6,441 nt of DNA from an uncultured euryarchaeote (lineage in GTDB: Archaea > Thermoplasmatota > Poseidoniia > Poseidoniales > Poseidoniaceae): positions 1 to 6,441 of the forward strand of contig CALBJF010000042.1 in NCBI GenBank assembly GCA_937892665.1, given 5' to 3'. The position numbers and the translations under genes were made by a program. Positions 1 to 5,675 of this stretch are shown here, in pieces. The notes below the pieces were generated by a model. The model ran no database searches, was not told the DNA's origin, and saw only the letters and a list, made by a program, of their open reading frames with translations. Within the stretch, counting starts at the first letter, position 1. The number at the start of each line of letters is the position of its first letter.

Positions 1-21
1 TGGAATAAGCACAAGCGTTAA

Positions 22-453
22 TCACAATTCGATGACAAATTGCAGTGGTTTGAGTAACATTGCATCTCGATCTGAAATACCGAGTTCTGCTAAAACTTCA
101 ATTCTATCTGAACCTAAATCATTGAATGTTACATTGATGAGTTTCACTTCGATTCCTGTGATTTCACCGTGATGAAGCATATCTTGATGTGAAGAATCCA
201 TGGCTTGTTGAACCGATTCCATCGAAGAGACACCGTTATCATACCAAATCTCAGCACGTGCTTGTACGAGTGAAGGGAGTGTTTCTTGGACATCTTCTGA
301 GGTCTGAAGCACTGCATCACTTGCAACATCGTGAGGTACGGACATACCTGCCAATTTGATACCAAAGATGGCCATAGAGAGTAAGGACATCATCAAAACG
401 ACTCCAGTTGCAAGAAGCATCTGTGCTTTATCATCATGAACTGGAGGGCGCAT
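22..453 (-). CDS. Minor pilin / pseudopilin-like protein 2 (class III signal-like N-terminus)
   Basis: A protein of 143 residues. Its leader (MRPPVHDDKA) precedes Q11 and one hydrophobic segment at about 12-36 (MLLATGVVLMMSLLSMAIFG), then a mostly hydrophilic, acidic domain with no cysteine and a beta-like C-terminal part (GIEVKLINVTF at 100-110; RIEVLAEL at 117-124). The K-A/Q junction is the same type of candidate prepilin-peptidase site as in its neighbour, and both leaders contain Asp-Asp and Ala-Gln. The start at 453 overlaps the previous stop by one base (TGATG) and has a strong ribosome-binding site, so translation is probably coupled. The frame extends upstream to an ATG at 651, but that would overlap the neighbouring gene by about 200 bases in another frame and add a Cys-rich nonsense-like stretch, so I rejected it. 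The stop is TGA at 22-24. No named family recognised; a structural partner of pilin-like protein 1 is the best guess. Confidence 0.8.
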   Translation of the reverse strand: MRPPVHDDKAQMLLATGVVLMMSLLSMAIFGIKLAGMSVPHDVASDAVLQTSEDVQETLPSLVQARAEIWYDNGVSSMESVQQAMDSSHQDMLHHGEITGIEVKLINVTFNDLGSDRIEVLAELGISDRDAMLLKPLQFVIEL

Positions 454-893
454 CAGGAGACACCTCCACGAGACCAAACATCGAGACTGATTGTCCATAC
501 ATCTGCATCGACAACAAGCAGTTGGTGAACGGTTACAGTCGCTCCATTTGGTGTTCCTACTTCGCCATAAGGTGTTGCTGGCATTGCATTTTGTGCAAGC
601 CAACAATTGCTTTCCTTTCCGATAGGTACCATCTCTTGTAACAACGTACATGCATCATCGAACGAATCCAATGAAAGATATTCATGGAGACGGCTCTCTC
701 CTGTAAGTTCAGCAGGTAATGCCATACTCGCCATCAAGGCGTCTTCCCCAGCAGTCTCAAGAGATGCATCAATGGCTACTGAGCGAGCATCAGGGACATT
801 CACTCGAATGAGGAAGGTTGCTGACATAAAGAACAACCAAAAGAGTGTCAACATCTCAAGGATGTGAACTTGAGCTTCCTCATCATCGCGCAT
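453..893 (-). CDS. Minor pilin / pseudopilin-like protein 1 (class III signal-like N-terminus)
   Basis: A protein of 146 residues not recognised as a named family. It has a short charged leader (MRDDEEA), then Q8 and one hydrophobic segment at about 11-29 (ILEMLTLFWLFFMSATFLI), followed by a hydrophilic domain of about 115 residues with two cysteines (C82, C97). A leader with Ala at -1, an acidic residue at -2 and Gln at +1, followed directly by the hydrophobic helix, resembles archaellin and archaeal pilin sites cut by FlaK/PibD/EppA-type peptidases, so cleavage between A7 and Q8 is plausible. The ATG at 893 lies 7 bases after the stop of platform protein 2, with only a weak ribosome-binding site (GGATGATGA just upstream). 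Position right after the platform genes supports a minor-pilin role, as TadE/TadF genes follow TadBC in bacteria. Homology to those is not visible by eye. A plain membrane-anchored protein is the alternative. Confidence 0.8.
   Translation of the reverse strand: MRDDEEAQVHILEMLTLFWLFFMSATFLIRVNVPDARSVAIDASLETAGEDALMASMALPAELTGESRLHEYLSLDSFDDACTLLQEMVPIGKESNCWLAQNAMPATPYGEVGTPNGATVTVHQLLVVDADVWTISLDVWSRGGVS
461..467 (-). promoter_or_regulatory. Ribosome-binding site inside the end of pilin-like gene 1
   Basis: GGAGGTG on the minus strand, 7 bases before the ATG at 453. It lies within the last codons of the preceding gene and decides the start of the downstream gene in favour of 453 over the in-frame ATG at 651. 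Confidence 0.8.
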
Positions 894-900
894 GATATCA

Positions 901-2445
901 TCATCCAGTCAGCGGAGCAGGTACGAACGTACCAAGCGATGGATTCAACCCCGGAAGGCCAGTGATACCAATCAATTCTGGAGAGAATGCAATGAAATTG
1001 AAAACGACTAATGCAACGAGAATCATCATCCCAGAGTGCTTGAATCCTGCAGAGAATCGACCTGTTGCCATCAATCCAGCCATACATCCGTTACCGATTG
1101 CCTGCATCGTTACACCATAGTAGAAAATCGTCAGGAAAAAGAGAGGATCGACGTTTCGAATCTTCATGTTTCCAATGCTTTCCCCACCCTCATCACCTGA
1201 GTTTGAACCAGCAATCGCTGGAATAAAGACCGTGGAGAGAACAACAATAACCCCAAGGAAAACGAAATACGACGTCCAAATAACAGCAATGTAGGACCCA
1301 ATTGCCCGTTTACGTTCTCCTTCTAGGAACTTAATTTCACGAGAGTCGTTTGCAGCAGTGACAAGGATATCTGAAATCTTACCACCAGCTCTGTCAGCCT
1401 CTGAAATCAATGAAATCGCTCGTTTAACCAAAGGTGTACCGACACGTTCCGCAAATTGAAGAATAACGTCACTGAATTTGATACCCCATGAAAGTTGATC
1501 GCTCATCTTCTTAACTTCGTCATTTAGGGCCCCGTATTCGGAGGTTGCAAGTGTTTGGACAGCCACTGTCATAGAAAGACCACCCTTCCAGTATTCTGCA
1601 AGGTCACGAAGGAAATCAGGGAACTTTTCTTCCATCTCGTTCTTTTTACTCTCAACCCCTTCCCAGTAGGCTGAAGCAGGCCATAGGAAGAAGAAGAACA
1701 TAAATCCAAAGAAGTTCAAGAAAATAGTGGGATGAAGGCTGACAGGACCGAGGGCAAGCTCAGGACCAATCCAAAGAGACTTGTTGTTCATGTTTGCTGG
1801 AATACCGTCGTAGTATTCGATTTCCATATTAAACTCAAAGGAATTCAGATACAGTGTGTCAGAATTTGCTTGAATAACGATTTCATAACGCTTTCCAGCA
1901 TCAATCGTGTTCATGTAAATACCGCACTCATCAGAGGAGACTCCCGTGTTTCCAGTATGAGACTTTAGCGTCTCTCCAAATCGATTTCGAATTGCAACTG
2001 TATAGGATACTGGTTCATTCGCATCAACTTCACACGTCAGCGTAAGTGGTTGAAGGACAACTTCTCCACCAGTCATCGAAGGATCAACACCCGGAACATC
2101 GAAGTTTTTACCGCGGTAAATGATATCTTCCCAAGGTTCATCGGACCACGTTACAAGATCGGGACTGTCTTGTAGAAGAGAGCAGGATTGATTTTGAGCA
2201 TAGGTTGGTTTCGTGTTCCCGTTGAATGCTTCATTATCCCCTGTAAGAGCACCACAGGCAACGTTGGTGAACATTGGTTCGCCGTTCGTCGTGGGAATGA
2301 AACCCGAATTTGTAGCCCACATAACAGCAGTACCCATTCCAAGGAGAATGGAAACGAAGAGAATAGCATACAACTTTGTCATTGTACTGTCGTCTTTAGG
2401 AAGATCCAGTTCGACAACAATCTTGTTCTTCTTCTTTCGAGCCAA
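901..2445 (-). CDS. Type IV filament platform protein 2 with a large extracytoplasmic domain (T2SSF, TadC/FlaJ-like)
   Basis: Second platform-type protein, 514 residues, starting at TTG 2445. A basic N-terminus (MARKKKNK) leads to a first membrane segment at about 24-44. Residues 45-236 form a hydrophilic region predicted outside, with four cysteines (C64, C88, C138, C174) and many alternating hydrophobic strands (for example VVLQPLTLTCEV at 129-140 and RYEIVIQANS at 186-195), suggesting a beta-sandwich. The second segment is at about 238-258. The cytoplasmic T2SSF domain spans about 270-380 (KFPDFLRDLAEYWKGGLSMT at 274-293; LISEADRAGG at 346-355). Three more segments follow near 383-410, 432-456 and 471-492, which puts the last residues (GITGLPGLNPSLG and on) outside. 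The usual relatives are much shorter and lack such an insert. Together with platform protein 1 it matches the two-platform arrangement of Tad-like pili. What the outer domain does is unknown; binding pilins or the cell envelope is an inference. Confidence 0.9.
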   Translation of the reverse strand: MARKKKNKIVVELDLPKDDSTMTKLYAILFVSILLGMGTAVMWATNSGFIPTTNGEPMFTNVACGALTGDNEAFNGNTKPTYAQNQSCSLLQDSPDLVTWSDEPWEDIIYRGKNFDVPGVDPSMTGGEVVLQPLTLTCEVDANEPVSYTVAIRNRFGETLKSHTGNTGVSSDECGIYMNTIDAGKRYEIVIQANSDTLYLNSFEFNMEIEYYDGIPANMNNKSLWIGPELALGPVSLHPTIFLNFFGFMFFFFLWPASAYWEGVESKKNEMEEKFPDFLRDLAEYWKGGLSMTVAVQTLATSEYGALNDEVKKMSDQLSWGIKFSDVILQFAERVGTPLVKRAISLISEADRAGGKISDILVTAANDSREIKFLEGERKRAIGSYIAVIWTSYFVFLGVIVVLSTVFIPAIAGSNSGDEGGESIGNMKIRNVDPLFFLTIFYYGVTMQAIGNGCMAGLMATGRFSAGFKHSGMMILVALVVFNFIAFSPELIGITGLPGLNPSLGTFVPAPLTG

Positions 2446-2451
2446 GTCTTG

Positions 2452-2459
2452 TCACCTCC
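2452..2459 (-). promoter_or_regulatory. Consensus ribosome-binding site that fixes a TTG start
   Basis: GGAGGTGA on the minus strand, a full match to the archaeal consensus, 6 bases before a TTG at 2445. The preceding gene's TAG stop ends at the adjacent base. No ATG or GTG in the right frame is equally well placed, so this site is the main reason for accepting TTG as the start codon. Confidence 0.85.
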
Positions 2460-3479
2460 CTACATATCCTGTTCCTTACTGGATGTGTACACCAGTATGG
2501 CGTACGCAACGTGAATCATAGGAATGAATCCAAGAACAATTCCATAGAGCATACTTTCCGACATCTGAGCACCTGAACCAGATACCCAGAACATAATGAC
2601 CAGCATGACAATCAGGAACAGTGGCATTGCGACGGCAACGACAATGTATGATTCAGCCAGCATAGCAATCGATTCAAGGAATTGTTGTAATCGAGTTCTG
2701 TTCTCACGCATGTAGTGTTCTGCTCTGTTTAGGAAGAAGAGTTTCAGTTGACCACCAGCAGTTAGCGTACCCACCATACCCTGGAAGAATTCGGTTAACC
2801 ACACTGAAGCAGCTCGATCAACACTCATCTTCATGGAAGTAATCAGGTCGTATCCGAGTAAGGTAACGTCGCGATACACTAACGCAGCGTCATCAGCAAC
2901 ATCGCCATAGATGTCCTTGTTCATTGCAAGCGATCTGAAAATCTTCGCAGGCGTCGCATTCGCAGCAGCCATCGCAGCAGTATACGAAGCAGCATATGGG
3001 AGGTATTTCTCAATCATATCGCCACGGCGCTTTGCTTCGCGTTCTGCTCCACCTTTGTTGAATTTCCAAGCACCCAGAGGAACTAAGACGAATCCTATGA
3101 TGACAAGCAAGCCCTTGAGGGCTGGTGGGAAGACTTTGGTATCGTAATCAGGGCAGCCGTTTCCTGGCTTTGATTCATCGATGAGCGCTGTATTCCAATA
3201 TTCCCATTCAAAACATACGGCTTGAGTTGCAGGGTCTTGTTGGCTTTCCCACAAATCAATGACGCCTATTTCTGGAACGAAGAATAATCCAACCATACCG
3301 ATTCCAATTGCAGAAACCACAATTGTTGTCACGAAGACGGTGGCCAAATACACCTCTGGCATCACCGGAATGGATGCTTTGACAAGATTCTTTGAAAGTT
3401 TCTTGTCACCACGAGCACGTTTCTTGAACACACCGCCAAGAAGGCGATGACAGATACGTTGCCATGCGGTTAAATCCAT
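2460..3479 (-). CDS. Type IV filament platform protein 1 (T2SSF domain, FlaJ/TadC-like)
   Basis: Polytopic membrane protein of 339 residues that would form part of the assembly platform above the ATPase. A basic cytoplasmic N-terminus (1-42) is followed by a membrane segment at about 44-67, an outward loop at 68-118, a second segment at 120-138 and a cytoplasmic T2SSF helical domain at about 145-275. That domain starts with KYLPYAASYTAAMAAANATP (158-177), the typical FlaJ/TadC opening, and contains GTLTAGGQLKLFF (237-249). Two further segments lie at about 278-299 and 310-331, and the charged C-terminus (SSKEQDM) should be inside. The outward loop has two cysteines (C89, C109) that could pair. 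The gene starts 9 bases after the ATPase stop with a strong ribosome-binding site, and its TAG stop abuts the next gene's site. Family assignment is firm; whether it corresponds to TadB or TadC cannot be told from the sequence alone. Confidence 0.9.
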   Translation of the reverse strand: MDLTAWQRICHRLLGGVFKKRARGDKKLSKNLVKASIPVMPEVYLATVFVTTIVVSAIGIGMVGLFFVPEIGVIDLWESQQDPATQAVCFEWEYWNTALIDESKPGNGCPDYDTKVFPPALKGLLVIIGFVLVPLGAWKFNKGGAEREAKRRGDMIEKYLPYAASYTAAMAAANATPAKIFRSLAMNKDIYGDVADDAALVYRDVTLLGYDLITSMKMSVDRAASVWLTEFFQGMVGTLTAGGQLKLFFLNRAEHYMRENRTRLQQFLESIAMLAESYIVVAVAMPLFLIVMLVIMFWVSGSGAQMSESMLYGIVLGFIPMIHVAYAILVYTSSKEQDM

Positions 3480-3484
3480 AAAAA

Positions 3485-3490
3485 CACCTC
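3485..3490 (-). promoter_or_regulatory. Ribosome-binding site of the first platform protein
   Basis: GAGGTG on the minus strand, 5 bases before the ATG at 3479. It overlaps the TGA stop of the ATPase gene (GC-TGA-GGTG), a layout typical of translational coupling. It fixes the start of the platform gene. Confidence 0.8.
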
Positions 3491-5015
3491 AGCTTAGACC
3501 GTCGACTCGTGCGAGAACTTCATTCGGACGAACGTAATATTCAGTAATGATTTGAGACACTTGGTCAGCCTTACGAATATCATTGAGAACAAGCCATTCC
3601 AAAACTCGCTTACGTGTTCTCAATTCACGACGCATCTCGTCTTGGGAATAGTTGATTTTTACCATAATCTTCTCTAGAACGTATGACTTTCCACTGAACA
3701 TGAAATCGTCAGATGATACGTCCCAACGGAATACTTCGTTGGTAATGACTTCCATCGAGTGTGGATCGATACCAACAATCTCGACAATTTGCTTTGTTCT
3801 TCGAACACGGCGCCCATTGATACGAGTTTGAATCTGAATGACACAGGCTTCAAGTGCAGGCAACAAAACTCGAGGGATATCAATCGGTTTGTTCTCAAGT
3901 CGGTGGACTAGAGAAGGTACGGAGTCAGCGTGGACGGTTGAATACGCACAGTGACCAGTAGCCATTGCTTGAAACAGAACGTATGCTTCAGCACCACGAA
4001 TCTCACCCACAATAATGTATTCTGGCCGTTCACGAAGAGCTGCTTTGAGCAACTCGAACTCTCCTATTTCACCCTCGCTGGATTCTCCACCAAACCCTTG
4101 CCGAGTAAGACCCGGAACCCAGTTTGGCTGAGGAATGTTTACTTCACGAGTGGATTCGATTGAAACAATTTTCATTTGCCACGGAATAAAGATGCACATA
4201 GCGTTGAGCGTTGTGGTTTTTCCTGAAGCCGTACCGCCGACGAACAGCATTGGTACTTCATTTTGGAACGCAATCCAAAGATATGCCACCATCAAGGATG
4301 ACATGGTTCGGAAGGCAACAATATCTGCGGGAGAGAACGGATCGTCCTTGAATCGTCGAATACAGAAACAAGAACCACGTGTTGAAACTTCACGCCCTAA
4401 TTTCATAACGATACGGGACCCATCCATCAGAGTTGCGTCAAGCAATGGATCTGCAACTGAAATGTGCTTTCCACATCGTTGTGCGAGTTTGATGACATAC
4501 GATTCAAGTTCGTCATCTGTATCCCAAACAACGGTTGTTTCCACCGATTCGAATTTACGGTGGTAAGCGAAAATCGGAACACCGGTACCGTCGAGAGAAA
4601 TATCCTCAACGTTTGCATCGTTCATCAAGACGTCCATCTGCCCGTACCCAATAAGGTCACGACGGATGTAATAGAACAACTTAGATTTGGATTTCTTGGT
4701 GATTTTCATACCGTATGATTTGATGACCTTGTCCATTGCAGTACGAAGGTACGCTTCCGGGTTAGCATCTATCTCTTCGATATTAGCAGTCAAAGAACGG
4801 ATGAAAATATCCATGATTTCTTCTCTTTGCTCTTGCTCTTTTTTTGTCATCGGTGGTTCGATGATTTGGTAAATAATGTTCAGTGTACGCTTGTCACGTA
4901 CAATTCTTGCAAAGGCATGTGGAGGCATGACGGGGTACTTGTCTAACTCATCGTATTGAGCGCGTTGTTGAGCTTTTTGACGGCCTCGACCGCCTTCCCC
5001 CTTCTTCCTTGCCAT
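3489..5015 (-). CDS. Type IV filament assembly ATPase (TadA/FlaI/GspE superfamily)
   Basis: Cytoplasmic hexameric ATPase of the type II/IV secretion superfamily, expected to drive pilin assembly through the two platform proteins downstream. It has 508 residues. A Lys/Arg/Gln-rich tail (1-20) precedes an N-terminal domain of about 230 residues containing the characteristic FYYIRRDLIGYGQMDVLM (114-131) and VEDISLDG (136-143). CFCIRRFKDDPFSPADI (216-232) is the linker motif. The motor domain has Walker A GGTASGKT (260-267), an Asp-box-like SIESTREVNIPQPNW (285-299), Walker B YIIVGEIRG (333-341, catalytic Glu338) and a His-box ATGHCAYSTVHADS (352-365). The Asp box has Ser288 where Asp is usual. 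RPEYIIVGEIRGAEAYVLFQ strongly resembles archaellum FlaI. The absence of FlaH and the presence of two platform proteins favour a Tad/Epd-like pilus. The stop TGA is embedded in the next gene's ribosome-binding region, so translation of the two is probably coupled. Confidence 0.95.
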   Translation of the reverse strand: MARKKGEGGRGRQKAQQRAQYDELDKYPVMPPHAFARIVRDKRTLNIIYQIIEPPMTKKEQEQREEIMDIFIRSLTANIEEIDANPEAYLRTAMDKVIKSYGMKITKKSKSKLFYYIRRDLIGYGQMDVLMNDANVEDISLDGTGVPIFAYHRKFESVETTVVWDTDDELESYVIKLAQRCGKHISVADPLLDATLMDGSRIVMKLGREVSTRGSCFCIRRFKDDPFSPADIVAFRTMSSLMVAYLWIAFQNEVPMLFVGGTASGKTTTLNAMCIFIPWQMKIVSIESTREVNIPQPNWVPGLTRQGFGGESSEGEIGEFELLKAALRERPEYIIVGEIRGAEAYVLFQAMATGHCAYSTVHADSVPSLVHRLENKPIDIPRVLLPALEACVIQIQTRINGRRVRRTKQIVEIVGIDPHSMEVITNEVFRWDVSSDDFMFSGKSYVLEKIMVKINYSQDEMRRELRTRKRVLEWLVLNDIRKADQVSQIITEYYVRPNEVLARVDGLS

Positions 5016-5023
5016 AAACCAAA

Positions 5024-5029
5024 CACCCC
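5024..5029 (-). promoter_or_regulatory. Ribosome-binding site of the secretion ATPase
   Basis: GGGGTG on the minus strand lies 8 bases before the ATG at 5015. It matches the GGTG core of the archaeal Shine-Dalgarno consensus GGAGGTGA and supports this start codon. Confidence 0.55.
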
Positions 5030-5056
5030 AAGCGTTCCTTGACAGGCTGCGCCCGA

Positions 5057-5070
5057 CTATAACCTTTGGT
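5057..5070 (-). promoter_or_regulatory. Candidate archaeal promoter (BRE + TATA) for the pilus operon
   Basis: In the 76-base gap before the ATPase, the minus strand reads ACCAAAGG (5070-5063), a BRE-like purine-rich element, followed directly by TTATAG (5062-5057), a TATA-like box. Adding the usual archaeal distance of about 25 bases puts initiation near 5033-5036. That leaves a leader of roughly 20 bases that still contains the GGGGTG ribosome-binding site. A T5 run just upstream (5077-5073), after the stop of the previous gene, could help terminate the upstream transcript. The box is not a perfect consensus, so this is a prediction from position and composition. Confidence 0.45.
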
Positions 5071-5071
5071 T
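5061..5071. repeat. Short perfect inverted repeat AACC-TTT-GGTT over the candidate promoter
   Basis: The plus strand reads AACCTTTGGTT, a 4-base inverted repeat around a 3-base centre, lying across the BRE-like element and the first bases of the TATA-like box. A regulator bound here would compete with TFB/TBP, so it could be an operator. The arms are short and could easily occur by chance. Confidence 0.2.
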
Positions 5072-5091
5072 GAAAAACGGTGGGAAAGGCG

Positions 5092-5640
5092 CTACATCAG
5101 AGCAGTTAGCCATGTTCGAATTTCATCTTGGAAATGAACAAGATCGAGATTGTTTTCGAGTTGGACATCAGCAGAATCAATCAGAGATTCAAGCCCCCAT
5201 CCTTTTTCTCGCTTATCTCGAGCTTCAAACGTCGCAGTTCCGCCGTCTTCGCTACGACCCCTCGCCGCCATTCGTGCAAATCGGATTTTCTTTTCAGTGA
5301 CGATAGCGACAGATTGGAATGCCTCGCCCCAAGTTGATTTGAAAACATCGTACTCTGCAGTTCCTCGAAGTCCATCGATGAGAACGATTGAATTTTCTTT
5401 GAGCAATTCACCAACGGCTGCAATAAGGCGGACTGCTAAAACATCATCTCCGAATTCCCGGCGCAAATCTGCTGCAACAATACCAAACACTTCTGGTGCA
5501 ACATCGAGTTCTCTCCGTGCAACTTCTTCTCGAACCATGTCCCCCATGGAACGAACTGGAATATCATTGTTCGAAAGGACTTGAGCGAACTCGCCCTTTC
5601 CTGAGCCAGGCATGCCACATACTGCGAAGACACGACCCAT
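5092..5640 (-). CDS. UPF0200-family P-loop nucleotide kinase-like protein
   Basis: A soluble P-loop NTPase of 182 residues, related to adenylate and dephospho-CoA kinases and resembling the archaeal UPF0200 family. The Walker A is GMPGSGKG at residues 9-16. SMGDMVREEV at 31-40 is the family's nucleoside-binding region, VLIDGLRGTAE at 86-96 is the Walker B-like strand, and the C-terminal part has the family signatures RGRSEDG (128-134), RDKREKGWG (141-149) and a terminal SADVQLENN (156-164). I chose the ATG at 5640 because family members begin only a few residues before the P-loop. An in-frame ATG at 5667 (adding MSPRLCLSI) and a TTG at 5670 are possible, and neither ATG has a clear Shine-Dalgarno sequence. 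The gene begins 35 bases after the permease stop and ends TAG. The substrate of the family is uncertain: kinase chemistry is inferred from the fold, and archaeal dephospho-CoA kinase activity has been assigned to a different, GTP-dependent family in Thermococcus. Confidence 0.85.
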   Translation of the reverse strand: MGRVFAVCGMPGSGKGEFAQVLSNNDIPVRSMGDMVREEVARRELDVAPEVFGIVAADLRREFGDDVLAVRLIAAVGELLKENSIVLIDGLRGTAEYDVFKSTWGEAFQSVAIVTEKKIRFARMAARGRSEDGGTATFEARDKREKGWGLESLIDSADVQLENNLDLVHFQDEIRTWLTALM

Positions 5641-5675
5641 GATTGAAAGGCAAAGGCGAGGACTCATCAATGTTG

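Noticed and set aside
1..21. Possible start of a next minus-strand gene (GTG or TTG codons just after the TGA at 22-24).
   Set aside because: Only 21 bases remain, with no ribosome-binding site or coding signal; nothing can be supported.
454..651. Upstream in-frame extension of pilin-like gene 2 starting at ATG 651, rich in cysteines.
   Set aside because: It overlaps pilin-like gene 1 for about 200 bases in another frame, has no protein-like composition, and the ATG at 453 has a strong ribosome-binding site and a TGATG junction.
4135..4566. Plus-strand open frame of 143 codons opposite the ATPase.
   Set aside because: The minus strand carries the conserved motor motifs here; the plus-strand product has no recognisable domain and no ribosome-binding site that I can see.
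3489..5015. Calling the ATPase a true archaellum FlaI.
   Set aside because: The motor motifs are FlaI-like, but the operon has two platform proteins, no FlaH and no archaellin, so the specific name is not supported.
5028..5041. Inverted repeat CAAG...CTTG as a hairpin in the leader of the ATPase gene.
   Set aside because: Four-base arms around a five-base loop are too weak to call a terminator or riboswitch.
5150..5584. Plus-strand open frame of 144 codons opposite the UPF0200 gene.
   Set aside because: Its Ser/Arg/Ala-rich translation is typical of an antisense shadow, and the minus strand has clear P-loop kinase motifs throughout.
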